From Paenibacillus antibioticophila (GTDB lineage: Bacteria > Bacillota > Bacilli > Paenibacillales > Paenibacillaceae): 64,000 nucleotides of DNA. Positions within the stretch are counted from its first letter, which is position 1; every line of letters starts with the position of its first letter. The position numbers and the translations under genes were made by a program. The stretch lies in NCBI RefSeq assembly GCF_000455265.1, contig NZ_HG005142.1, positions 338,458 to 402,457 of the forward strand, written 5' to 3'. The notes beneath the pieces are model-generated. The model was not told the DNA's origin and made no database searches. It was given only the letters and a program-made list of their open reading frames with translations. Shown piece by piece: positions 17,110-27,783 of the stretch.

Positions 17110-17453
17110 CCCCTGCCTCTCCCGAATCAATAGGTAATATATTATATATCTAGCATGAGGATATTTCTCCTGTCAAGGAGATAAGTTTTCTGTTTGTCAT
17201 GAATCCTGTCTGTAAGTCCAATGTTTTCTGCAAGTTCTTCAATACGGGCTTTGTTTGGCAAGTCTAAAAGCAACACATTCGTCAAAACTGTAACAAAACG
17301 CCCTGGTCATTTTTACGACCAGGGCGTCACATTTTCATCCAAGTAGAGCAGCGATGTTGGCGTCAAGCTTGAATTCCGGCCCTTGGCGATTCCCAGAACC
17401 TCATAAAAAATGCTCCCCCTACAGTAACAGGTTTTATTATTTCATTCTGGCAA
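17110..17453. other. Intergenic stretch with a hairpin that recurs at 40953
   Basis: No gene is supported in these 344 bp. It holds the MarR promoter region (17110-17165) and the 11-bp-arm hairpin at 17298-17327. The minus strand between 17340 and 17420 has a short frame that I could not assign. Confidence 0.6.
17298..17327. repeat. Hairpin repeat, copy 1
   Basis: Perfect 11-bp arms ACGCCCTGGTC / GACCAGGGCGT with an 8-nt loop. About 50 bp around it (17292-17344) is closely matched by 40946-40998. It could act as a transcription terminator between the DMT transporter (ending at 17454, minus) and MarR, but its recurrence suggests a dispersed element. Confidence 0.7.
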
Positions 17454-18398
17454 TTAGGGCGTAGTGCGGGGGCGACTACTGTAAATGATAAGCAGCGATC
17501 CCGTCAATATAATTACGATGCCAATGATCAAGCGAACGGTTATTTGTTCTGATAAAATCAGGAACGATAATAAAGGAGCTAGTCCTGGTTTTATAAAAAA
17601 CGGGATGGAGGCCACGGATACATTCGACAACTCCATAATCAGGAAATATATTGCAAAGGCAGCGGCGCTGTTGCCTATGCCGGCAAGCAGCAGGAGCGCC
17701 ACATTATCCCAGGCAACTCCCGTCCATAGCGGGATATGCACGAATGTCTCCATTCCTGGAACGCCCGAGAAGACGGCGGCCAGCGGTTGAACATGGGTGA
17801 GAAGCATCAGTGCCAGCAATTCAGCGCTGCCGATCAAGAGCGTAAATCCGGTAACAGCGAGTCCGCTTAGACCGGTACGAGTGCTCACCAAGCGAGAGAT
17901 CATGCTGTAGACGGCAAAGGCAACAGCACTCAATAGCGCGAAGGTGATCCCAAGCGGTTCATTCAGATCGGCGGGATTGACAATGACAAAAAGGCCGATG
18001 CTGGAAAGAACGATTGACAGCAGGGTCAGCTTGGACAGCTTTTCTTTTAGGAACAGATAGGACAGAAGCAAAGTGAACACGGGATTGCAGCTAAATAATA
18101 CAGCGACAGTGGATGCCTTGGCATGGTCTACCGCCAATTGGAACAAGATCATGCTGATTACAACCACCATGAATCCATTAAGCGCGAGCAGTGACCAGGC
18201 CCTTTGGTCTAGGCTGATGTTATTCTTACGCATGGAGCTCAAGGAAGGAACTAATAACGCCAATCCGCCAATGGCAAAACGAAGAAACGTCAGTTGTACG
18301 GGATGAAAGTCATTTCCGGCAATTTTCAACGTGATTTCCAGCGAACTGATTAATAAGCTAGCGACAATCAGATAGGTAATTACTTTTTTGTATGGCAC
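17454..18398 (-). CDS. DMT-superfamily (EamA) transporter
   Basis: A 314-residue membrane protein with ten predicted helices arranged as two EamA repeats (about 5-140 and 150-300). Landmarks are 'LTFLRFAIGGLALL' near the start, 'AVLFSCNPVFTLLLSYLFLKEKL' at the end of repeat one and 'LSFLILSEQITVRLIIGIVIIL' in repeat two, broken here only for length. EamA proteins export amino acids, metabolites or drugs. The divergent LysR gene at 18504 is the likely regulator. Confidence 0.9.
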   Translation of the reverse strand: MPYKKVITYLIVASLLISSLEITLKIAGNDFHPVQLTFLRFAIGGLALLVPSLSSMRKNNISLDQRAWSLLALNGFMVVVISMILFQLAVDHAKASTVAVLFSCNPVFTLLLSYLFLKEKLSKLTLLSIVLSSIGLFVIVNPADLNEPLGITFALLSAVAFAVYSMISRLVSTRTGLSGLAVTGFTLLIGSAELLALMLLTHVQPLAAVFSGVPGMETFVHIPLWTGVAWDNVALLLLAGIGNSAAAFAIYFLIMELSNVSVASIPFFIKPGLAPLLSFLILSEQITVRLIIGIVIILTGSLLIIYSSRPRTTP

Positions 18399-18503
18399 GG
18401 TTGATCCCCCGCTCTTTAATATTTAATGACTAAGTTTTATAATAAGGGAGATAGAGGTATAACTGAAATGAATTTTAAAGATAGGTGGCATGAATGAAAG
18501 GTT

Positions 18504-19376
18504 ATGAACCTGCATAATTTGCGTATCTTTACCGTTGTGGCGGAGAAAATGCACATTACTGAGGCGGCAAGAGAGCTGTTTATTACCCAGCCTGCAGTCA
18601 GCAAAGCCATTAAGAGCCTGGAAGGTCAACTAAATGCTCAATTGTTTTGGCGAGATAAACGAAATGGATTAATCTTGTCCGATATGGGCAAAGAGATCCT
18701 GATTCTGGCAAGACAAATGATCATGATTGAAGAGAAGATTCGTCAAATCGCTAATCGGGAAAATAGCCTTGTGGACTGCACCGTAAAGGTAGGTGCTCTA
18801 CCCATGGCATCCAGCCATTTGATGCCCTCTGCGATGTCTTTGCTCAAATCCCGGTATGGCACCGTTCGTATTCAGCTTAGGGAAGGGTCGTCGAACGAGA
18901 TTAAGACATGGGTAGAAGAGCGTGCGGTTGAAATCGGTATTGTATTGGCACCGTTTAGCTCATTTGACTGGCATCTGTTATATGAAGATGATATGGTGGC
19001 GGTACTGCCTCAGGACCACCAACTGGCTTCTTCCGAGGAATTGGATATGATGAAGCATCAGGAGGAGCTGATTTTTTGCCGCAGCGGGTATGAGGGCACG
19101 TTATCAAGTTTACTAGCAGGTCGGCATAAGGGACTTAGCAGTCCATTGATCGTGCAAACAGCAGAAACACTGGTGAACATGGTTCAGCATCGCTTGGGTA
19201 TCGGAATCATCAGCCGCATTTCTCAATTTGCTCTTCGACACGATCTGATCATCAAGCCTGTCTCTCCCCCTATACGTCAGCAAATCGGAATTATTACCCA
19301 GTCGTTCGACGAATTGACACCAGCCGCGAAGGCTGTTCATGAAATTTTGACCGGACTCTCAGCTAGCCAATTGTAG
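18504..19376 (+). CDS. LysR-family transcriptional regulator
   Basis: A 290-residue LysR protein: HTH 'MHITEAARELFITQPAVSKAI' separated over residues 16-36, dimer helix, and a periplasmic-binding-protein-like effector domain (about 90-290). It is divergent from the DMT exporter with 105 bp between starts, the usual place for a LysR target promoter. AAAGG lies close to the ATG (short spacing), so expression may be low. Effector unknown. Confidence 0.9.
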   Translation: MNLHNLRIFTVVAEKMHITEAARELFITQPAVSKAIKSLEGQLNAQLFWRDKRNGLILSDMGKEILILARQMIMIEEKIRQIANRENSLVDCTVKVGALPMASSHLMPSAMSLLKSRYGTVRIQLREGSSNEIKTWVEERAVEIGIVLAPFSSFDWHLLYEDDMVAVLPQDHQLASSEELDMMKHQEELIFCRSGYEGTLSSLLAGRHKGLSSPLIVQTAETLVNMVQHRLGIGIISRISQFALRHDLIIKPVSPPIRQQIGIITQSFDELTPAAKAVHEILTGLSASQL

Positions 19377-19884
19377 CAGGCTATATTGGGCGTGGCGCTT
19401 ACGTTTCAATAGCTCATCATTTTTATACTGATCGATCCAGAAGTCATTGATAAATGAATGTTATGGTTTGCGGTGTTGCTTAAATATCCCCGCGTTGCTT
19501 CTCTGGATCTGCCGCTCTAAGCGTGCAGGTCGGTTTCGTATAGCTGAGTCTTAAACGTTCCATCACTTTGGAAATGCCACAGAGGGAGTAGCGGGGGCCC
19601 TACTCGATCCACATATGCGGTAATGCGTTCAAGCGTCTAGTTGTGCGTATAATAACACGATGATATATGATCATGATGGCTAGAACGAAGGCGAGCCAAA
19701 TTGTTCGTAACGGCAAGCCCACCATCGAATCGTTTACGCCCTTACTATAACCCAATTCCCATTCAAACCAATCTAAGCAGCCAGTCACCAATTAATTATC
19801 GATGACTGGCTGCTTAAACTTGCAAGGTGCTTGCTCCCTCATATACGGGGAGCTGGCTCCAAAGCTTGAACTATCTTGCCAACT
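19377..19884. other. Intergenic stretch, possible decayed small membrane-protein gene
   Basis: No convincing gene. The minus strand at 19600-19791 could encode 63 residues with one hydrophobic helix ('LRTIWLAFVLAIMIIYHRVI') and further in-frame pieces downstream resemble coding DNA ('LWHFQSDGTFKTQLYETDL' about 19515-19580), but no ribosome binding site or recognised family supports it. A hairpin with 11-bp arms lies at 19777-19813. Confidence 0.35.
19777..19813. terminator. Inverted repeat, possible terminator
   Basis: Perfect arms GCAGCCAGTCA / TGACTGGCTGC with a 15-nt loop, between the LysR and SDR genes, which converge here. No long T-run follows on either strand. Confidence 0.45.
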
Positions 19885-20628
19885 TTATAAGCTTTGAGAC
19901 GTGGGGCGAACAATCAGTTCATTAATGGTTACGTTCGTCGGCTGCTGGATAGCAAACAGGATGGTTCTCGCAATGTCACTTGGGTCAAGTTGACTCCATT
20001 CCTGGCTGCCCAATTTCTCCAAGGCTGGATAAATCGAGTTGTCGGTTATAGTATCGTACAGTTCGGTCTCCACTGCGCCGGGGGAGATAAGAGTCGTCCG
20101 AATATTTTGCATGGCTCCCAATTCGGTTCGCATTCCTTCTGTTAACACCCGTACAGCATGCTTGGTCGCACTATAAATTGAGCTTGAAGGGAAGATAATA
20201 TGTCCCGCAATGGACGAAAAATTAATGATATGTCCCTCATTACGTTCTTCCATATGTTTGTACACTGCCGCCATCCCATAGAGGACGCCCTTAATGTTCA
20301 CATCGATCATTCTCTCCCATTCGTCAACTTTCAAATTTTTGAAGAACGAAAGAGGCATTATTCCAGCATTATTAATCAAAATGTCTATTTGTCCATAGAC
20401 TTTTAGGGTTTCATCTGCCAAAGCCTCCACGTCAGCTCGCGAAGTGACGTCAGTCACTTTGTAGCTGGCTTCGCCTCCAGCGTTACGGATTTCTTCTTGC
20501 AGCTGCTGTAATCGATTTTCCCGGCGAGCAGCAAGCATGACTTTAATGTTGTGTTGTGCGAGAAGTTTGGCCGTAGCCGCTCCCATTCCGCTGCTTGCAC
20601 CTGTGATGATTGCTACTTTTGTATTCAT
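19885..20628 (-). CDS. SDR-family NAD(P)-dependent oxidoreductase
   Basis: A 247-residue classical short-chain dehydrogenase. The cofactor motif 'TGASSGMGAATAKLL' (TGxxxGxG, about 10-24), 'NNAG' (about 86-89), catalytic Ser region 'NFSSIAGH' and 'YSATKHAV' (YxxxK) are intact. The arginine-rich 'AARRENR' after strand 2 suggests NADP(H). It is preceded by a MerR-type 19-bp-spacer promoter (20679-20709) and a MerR gene lies 285 bp upstream on the same strand. Substrate unknown. Confidence 0.92.
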   Translation of the reverse strand: MNTKVAIITGASSGMGAATAKLLAQHNIKVMLAARRENRLQQLQEEIRNAGGEASYKVTDVTSRADVEALADETLKVYGQIDILINNAGIMPLSFFKNLKVDEWERMIDVNIKGVLYGMAAVYKHMEERNEGHIINFSSIAGHIIFPSSSIYSATKHAVRVLTEGMRTELGAMQNIRTTLISPGAVETELYDTITDNSIYPALEKLGSQEWSQLDPSDIARTILFAIQQPTNVTINELIVRPTSQSL

Positions 20629-20678
20629 GTGTACATCCCCTTTGTCTTTTATAAGCCACTCATCGCTGGCTTGATTCT

Positions 20679-20709
20679 AGGTTATCAATTAGAGTTATCT
20701 ATAAGTCAA
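20679..20709 (-). promoter_or_regulatory. MerR-type promoter with 19-bp spacer for the SDR gene
   Basis: Minus strand: -35 TTGACT (20704-20709), 19-bp spacer containing the dyad TTATAGATAACTCTAA (imperfect), and -10 TAACCT (20679-20684). The geometry matches MerR-controlled promoters and the neighbouring MerR gene (20914-21291) is the natural regulator. Confidence 0.65.
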
Positions 20710-20820
20710 GCCTCAACACTTAATTAAATTCGCATAGGAGAAACCCTCACAAATCCGTAGATTTTTAGATGATGAAGGATAATTAATGGAAAAATATAGA
20801 AAATAAATACATAAAGTTCA

Positions 20821-20836
20821 TTAGAGGTTACTCTAA
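20821..20836. promoter_or_regulatory. Second MerR-like dyad
   Basis: TTAGAGGTTACTCTAA has perfect 6-bp arms TTAGAG / CTCTAA with a 4-bp centre, nearly the same as the dyad in the SDR promoter about 130 bp away. No clear -35/-10 pair surrounds it. It could be an additional MerR site or a relic of a promoter. Confidence 0.45.
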
Positions 20837-20913
20837 TATATACGCAAAAAAAATAGGCGTCTCCATCCAGGAAACGCACTCCACGTTAGAGTGAAAATGT
20901 TGCGAAACGGTAT

Positions 20914-21291
20914 CTAGGGCAGCATCTTGGCCAATCCTTTTTCCTGCATGTCATAAAGCGCCAGCTTGTAATTGATTTGCTCCAAATACTTAATCGTTTC
21001 CGAGAGGTCCTTCTCCACTTTTTCCTTGTGCATCAGCATCATTTGTTTACGTATTTTAAGTGTGTTCTCGCCTTCCTGGTATAAATCCACATATTTCCTG
21101 ATTTCGGCAAGTGGCATGCCTGTCGCTCGCAGCGCCAAAATAAAATCCAACCATTCCTTACTCTCTTCGTCATACAATCGATTGCCACTCGAATCGCGCT
21201 TGACGCATGGCAGGATTCCTTCCCGTTCATAAAATCGAAGTGTATATGGGGTAATCCCAGTTTTTTCCGAAATTTCTTTAATCGTAGACAT
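20914..21291 (-). CDS. MerR-family transcriptional regulator
   Basis: A 125-residue MerR protein with HTH 'IKEISEKTGITPYTLRFYEREGIL' (about 4-27), a wing 'RDSSGNRLYDEES' and a coiled-coil dimerisation helix (about 80-118). Length is typical of the minimal MerR class (YfmP, AdhR-like) that lacks a large effector domain. AdhR-type regulators sense aldehydes and control nearby oxidoreductases, which fits the SDR gene downstream; no conserved Cys of AdhR type is evident beyond 'LPCVKRD', which does supply one in the HTH wing region. Confidence 0.88.
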   Translation of the reverse strand: MSTIKEISEKTGITPYTLRFYEREGILPCVKRDSSGNRLYDEESKEWLDFILALRATGMPLAEIRKYVDLYQEGENTLKIRKQMMLMHKEKVEKDLSETIKYLEQINYKLALYDMQEKGLAKMLP

Positions 21292-21397
21292 CGCTTTTTC
21301 CTCCAGTCATCAACGGGATCTTCTAGTTTAGTGGCGGATTCAACAAGCTTTTAGCTTAGAGTTTACTGTAGGATTAAGATGTATTCAATATTAAATT

Positions 21398-21577
21398 CAC
21401 TTCCTGGAAAAATGGGTTGATGTCGTGTCACTCACCCAAACAGGGCGTGAAATTGAATCCAGAGTCAATCAGGCTTGGCGCAAGGTGGAAGAGATTTCAA
21501 CAAAAGGTTTAAATGATAAAGAAAAAGCACAGTTTGTAGCCTTAGCAAAAAAAATAGCCACTACACTAAAAAGCTAA
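21398..21577 (+). pseudogene. C-terminal remnant of a MarR-family regulator gene
   Basis: The plus strand reads open from about 21398 to TAA at 21575-21577. The encoded 55-residue end ('VSLTQTGREIESRVNQAW', 'KVEEISTKGLNDKEKAQF', 'LAKKIATTL') is the typical wing-end and C-terminal dimerisation helix of MarR proteins. No start or HTH is present. It lies just upstream of the oxidoreductase at 21623, which it may once have regulated. Confidence 0.7.
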
Positions 21578-21622
21578 GTGTAAGCAAACAATACAACAAG
21601 GTTTTCAGGAGGAGAGAAAAAT

Positions 21623-22561
21623 ATGTCTAAAAAGTCAATGCAAGCTATTGTGGTCAATGAATATGGTGGTCCGAACGTATTGAAGGTCAAAACGGTTGAG
21701 CGTCCTCAACCCAAAACGGATGAAGTGCTAGTACGCATCGTATATGCTACGGTTATTCCGCTTGACTATAAAATTCGTAATGGCTGGCTTCAAACTGTTT
21801 TTCCTGTAACATTGCCCTACATCCCTGGTTTTTATGCTTCAGGAGTTGTCGAAGAGGTGGGACAAAGTGTAACGGAGTTCAAGCCCGGTGGCCGAATTTT
21901 TGGTAGTATAAGCGGAGCTTATGCGGAATATGGAATTGCGAAGGAACAAGAATTAATGGCGATGCCTGAAAATCTCACTTTTGAGGATGCTGCAACGATT
22001 AAAGCAGGAGCGGAAACCGCCTGGAAGGCATTGTTCGCTGACGGTGAACTCCAGTCTGGGCAACCCCTTCTCCTTCATGCGGCAGCAGGCGGTGTCGGAC
22101 AGTTTGCAGTACAGTTGGCAAAATGGAAGGGAGCAACCGTGATCGCCACAGCTTCTACCTCTAACTTGGACTTCGTTAAGTCATTGGGTGCCGGTCGGGT
22201 CGTTGATTATACCACGACAAAATTCGAAGATGTCGCAAAGGACGTAGATCTTGTCGTCGATTCCGTTGGAGGCGAGACAGAAACCAGATCTTGGGCCGTA
22301 ATAAAAAAAGGCGGAATCCTCGTCTCTTTAACTCAGGATCCATCCCAAGAAAACGCTGAACAGTATGGCGTTACAGCCAAATTCAATACCAAATTCCCTA
22401 CCCGAGAAGACTTGCAGAATTTAACAAATTTAATTGCCGAAGGTAGGATTACAGCAAAGATTGATTCCATATTCCCGCTAAACCAAGCGGATAAAGCGCT
22501 GGAGAAAAGCGAAGCAAGGCATGGACGGGGAAGAATTTTGCTTAACGTAAACTCCATCTAA
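21623..22561 (+). CDS. NADP-dependent medium-chain oxidoreductase (quinone oxidoreductase-like)
   Basis: A 312-residue zinc-independent MDR enzyme. The N-terminal GroES-like domain (about 1-130) includes 'IPGFYASGVVEEVGQSVTEF'-type residues, and the Rossmann part starts at 'LLHAAAGGVGQFAVQLAKWKG' (split about 150-170). Zinc-ligand cysteines are absent, as in quinone oxidoreductases and enone reductases. An AGGAGGAG ribosome binding site precedes the ATG. It would reduce quinones or enones with NADPH. A MarR remnant lies directly upstream. Confidence 0.9.
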   Translation: MSKKSMQAIVVNEYGGPNVLKVKTVERPQPKTDEVLVRIVYATVIPLDYKIRNGWLQTVFPVTLPYIPGFYASGVVEEVGQSVTEFKPGGRIFGSISGAYAEYGIAKEQELMAMPENLTFEDAATIKAGAETAWKALFADGELQSGQPLLLHAAAGGVGQFAVQLAKWKGATVIATASTSNLDFVKSLGAGRVVDYTTTKFEDVAKDVDLVVDSVGGETETRSWAVIKKGGILVSLTQDPSQENAEQYGVTAKFNTKFPTREDLQNLTNLIAEGRITAKIDSIFPLNQADKALEKSEARHGRGRILLNVNSI

Positions 22562-22676
22562 CAACAGAGCAATACGTAGTGAACTCTGCACTAAGTATTG
22601 TTTTCTTGCTCCCCTACTGTCCTTGGCCAAGCTAACGAAGGGGGGAGCTACGTCGGTTTCTCCTTGAACTCGAACA

Positions 22677-22717
22677 AAACGGCTGCTCACCGAAGTAACT
22701 TCGGGAAGCAGCCGTTT
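22677..22717. terminator. Bidirectional terminator
   Basis: Perfect arms AAACGGCTGCT / AGCAGCCGTTT, with an inner CGAAGT-ACTTCG stem. It lies between the convergent MDR gene (ends 22561, plus) and EIIA gene (ends 22757, minus); the minus strand continues TTTTGTT. Confidence 0.85.
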
Positions 22718-22756
22718 ATGTTTATCACATTCAGTAAATATTCAAATTCAGACTTT

Positions 22757-23248
22757 TCAGCATTGAATGGTTATAACAGCTTGGGCAGGATCGCTCTGAC
22801 TTGCAGCTACCTCCACCTGCTTCACACACTCCTGACCATTCGGTACAATTACAGGCGTAATCACAGGATAACCCGCTTGCTCAATCAGGGCGATGTCGAA
22901 CTCCAGCAGCAGTTGTCCCCGGGTTATAACATCCCCCGTTTTGACATGTGCCGTAAACCCCTCACCCTTCAGAGATACGGTATTCATTCCGACATGGATC
23001 AGGATTTGCACGCCAGAAGCGTGCTCCAGCATAATCGCATGCTTGCTTTTCTCCATTAAGTGAACAACCTTGCCATCAAACGGAGCGATGACTTTGCCCT
23101 CCGCGGGCTGAATGGCGATGCCTTCCCCCATCATTTTAGCGGCAAAAGCTTCATCAGGCACTTGCTCCAAGGCTACCAACGTTCCGGGTACTGGAGACGG
23201 AATTTCGACCACTACCGGAACGGCTTGTTTCTTCTTCCAACCAAACAC
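22757..23248 (-). CDS. PTS glucose/beta-glucoside-type EIIA domain protein
   Basis: A 163-residue stand-alone EIIA of the glucose superfamily (Crr-like). The phosphorylated histidine is in 'ILIHVGMNTV' (about H85), and the partner histidine in 'KSKHAIMLEH' (about H70). It passes phosphate from HPr to the cysteine of the EIIB domain, here most likely the EIIBC at 27784-29181, which lacks an EIIA. GTG start at 23248 with AGGGGG upstream. It is the last gene of the beta-glucoside operon, 24 bp after the ene-reductase gene. Confidence 0.93.
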   Translation of the reverse strand: MFGWKKKQAVPVVVEIPSPVPGTLVALEQVPDEAFAAKMMGEGIAIQPAEGKVIAPFDGKVVHLMEKSKHAIMLEHASGVQILIHVGMNTVSLKGEGFTAHVKTGDVITRGQLLLEFDIALIEQAGYPVITPVIVPNGQECVKQVEVAASQSDPAQAVITIQC

Positions 23249-23272
23249 AGCTGCTTCCCCCTACACTGATTT

Positions 23273-25153
23273 CTACAGATTTTTAGCGATGAAGTAACCT
23301 TCTCGAGTGGCATCCATCACATTTCTTGGTTTGTTAGCGTCGCCGATGACAAAGGTGTCCGGAACGATGCCATAGAACGAATCGATGAGCGCTGGAGTGG
23401 TTCTCATCCCCGTGGAGAGAATCACGGTATCCGCCGAAATTTGCTTCCGCTCGCCAGCTTCCTCATAAATAACCCCATCTGCGCTAATCTCTACAATTTT
23501 CACATTTAACTTGGTGTGCAGCGTTTCTTGCTTGTCCATCGCCTGCCGTAAACCAACACGATAGAGGATGTTCCCGTTCTTGGCCAGCAGATCTCCCGCT
23601 TCCATGATGGTAACCTGCTTCCCGTGCCGCGCCAGCTCGATGCCTAACTCGCAGCCTGTGGATCCGCCGCCAACCAGCACGACCTCATTCCCGACTTCAT
23701 CCATACGGGTGTAGACGTCCAACGCCCCCATCACATGGCTTTGCTCCACGCCTTTGATCGGAGGTGTAAACGGAACCGCACCCGTAGCCACAATAATGGC
23801 ATCCGGGGACAACTGCTTAATCTGCTCCGGCGTTGCTTCTACGCCCAGCTTCACCGTAACTCCTGATTTGCCGATCTGGGTAATTAAATAGTTCATATAA
23901 TTGTACAAATCAATCTTCAGCTCTTCATATGCCGAGTAACGCAAGGCCCCGCCGAGTGATTCGTGCTTCTCCAGCAAAATCACTTCATGGCCCCGCTCAT
24001 CCGCAACCAAAGCCGCTTTCATCCCCGCCGGGCCGCCCCCGACGATAACCACCTTTTTCCTTTGCTTCGCCTTAGGCAACTCCAAAGGAACCATATCATA
24101 GCGGGTATAACGCGGGTTGACCGAGCAGCCGACATTTTTGCGCTCCGTGGAAATATGGTAGCAGTATTGGCAGCGCAGGCAAGGGACGATATCTTCATCA
24201 CGGCCTTCCTTAGCCTTCTGCGGCCAGAAGGGGTCGGCAATCAATGGGCGCCCCAGGGCAACAAAGTCCGCCTTGCCTTCCGCAATAATCGATTCGGCTT
24301 CCGCCGGACTCATGATCGCGCCCACCACAGATACGGGGATCTTAACGTTGCGCTTGACCTCGGCAGCCCACTCAACGTTAGGCATATGCTCCTTAAAGAT
24401 CGTTGGAGCCATATGCACATTGCCCTCATAGTTGATATCCAGCCCCGCCGAAATATGCACCATATCCAGCTTGTCTTCAACAATTTTGATAAACTCCAGC
24501 ACGTCTTCGAACTCAATGGAGCCGTCCACGATTTCGGAGGCGCTGATTCTCATGTCCACGATAAAATCATGACCCACCGCTTCGCGCACCCGATCAATAA
24601 TCATTTTCGGGAATTTAATCCGGTTCTCAAAGGAACCTCCGTATTCGTCCGTCCGCTTATTAAACAGCGGTGACAGGAATTCGGCAGGGAGCCAGCCATG
24701 GGCAAAATGCAGCATAACCAGATCAAATCCAGTCTCCTTGGCCCGCTTGGCAGTCTCAGCCCAGTCGTTCGCGACCTCGTCCATCATTTGCTCGTCCATC
24801 GCTTTGACGATGGTGCCGTCTGCCCGAACAAGATCAACAGGACCAATGGCATAATCGTCTACACGGGCATATTGACCCGAATGAATCAGTTCCAGCGAGG
24901 CCTTTGCTCCCGCCTGATGGGCGACAATTACGCGATTTCTCGTGGCTTCAATTTGATATTTATCGAAGGCATAGGGTTCGTCCGGCCGGGAATAGCTTGC
25001 TCTCTTACGGCTGACGTTAACACTGCCCGTAATAATGACCCCGGCTCCGCCAATAGCTTTATCATGATAAGGCCCTGCAGGCGTGGCGATAATCCGGTTA
25101 TTGAATACTGTATTTTTTATGCGAATCGGCTTGAATAGATTTGGAAATTTCAT
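23273..25153 (-). CDS. NADH:flavin oxidoreductase with FAD/NAD domain (old yellow enzyme/2-enoate reductase-like)
   Basis: Start at ATG 25153 with AGGAG 8 nt upstream; a GTG at 25162 overlaps that site. The 626-residue protein has an FMN TIM barrel (about 1-330), cysteines 'CLRCQYC' plus a fourth Cys 12 residues on for a [4Fe-4S] cluster (about 333-352), and an FAD/NAD domain with 'VVIVGGGPAGMKAAL' (about 372-386) and a second GxGxxG 'LVGGGSTGCELG' (about 490). This is the architecture of 2,4-dienoyl-CoA reductase and 2-enoate reductase, which hydrogenate activated C=C bonds. Its place between GH1 and EIIA suggests it acts on a glucoside aglycone. Confidence 0.92.
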   Translation of the reverse strand: MKFPNLFKPIRIKNTVFNNRIIATPAGPYHDKAIGGAGVIITGSVNVSRKRASYSRPDEPYAFDKYQIEATRNRVIVAHQAGAKASLELIHSGQYARVDDYAIGPVDLVRADGTIVKAMDEQMMDEVANDWAETAKRAKETGFDLVMLHFAHGWLPAEFLSPLFNKRTDEYGGSFENRIKFPKMIIDRVREAVGHDFIVDMRISASEIVDGSIEFEDVLEFIKIVEDKLDMVHISAGLDINYEGNVHMAPTIFKEHMPNVEWAAEVKRNVKIPVSVVGAIMSPAEAESIIAEGKADFVALGRPLIADPFWPQKAKEGRDEDIVPCLRCQYCYHISTERKNVGCSVNPRYTRYDMVPLELPKAKQRKKVVIVGGGPAGMKAALVADERGHEVILLEKHESLGGALRYSAYEELKIDLYNYMNYLITQIGKSGVTVKLGVEATPEQIKQLSPDAIIVATGAVPFTPPIKGVEQSHVMGALDVYTRMDEVGNEVVLVGGGSTGCELGIELARHGKQVTIMEAGDLLAKNGNILYRVGLRQAMDKQETLHTKLNVKIVEISADGVIYEEAGERKQISADTVILSTGMRTTPALIDSFYGIVPDTFVIGDANKPRNVMDATREGYFIAKNL

Positions 25154-25158
25154 CCTTA

Positions 25159-27658
<2,500 letters not shown>

Positions 27659-27783
27659 GTTGTCTCACACCTCACGCCTATTGTTCCGTTTTTCTTTATA
27701 TTACAGAGTACGCTCAAGGGATTTGCAGTTTCGGTTGCTCTATGGCTTCTGCTTGGCTAAAAGCGCGGTGAGCAAATGGGAGC

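Noticed and set aside
23963..24673. 236-codon plus-strand open frame inside the ene-reductase gene
   Set aside because: Antisense shadow of a conserved gene; composition and lack of start signals give no support.
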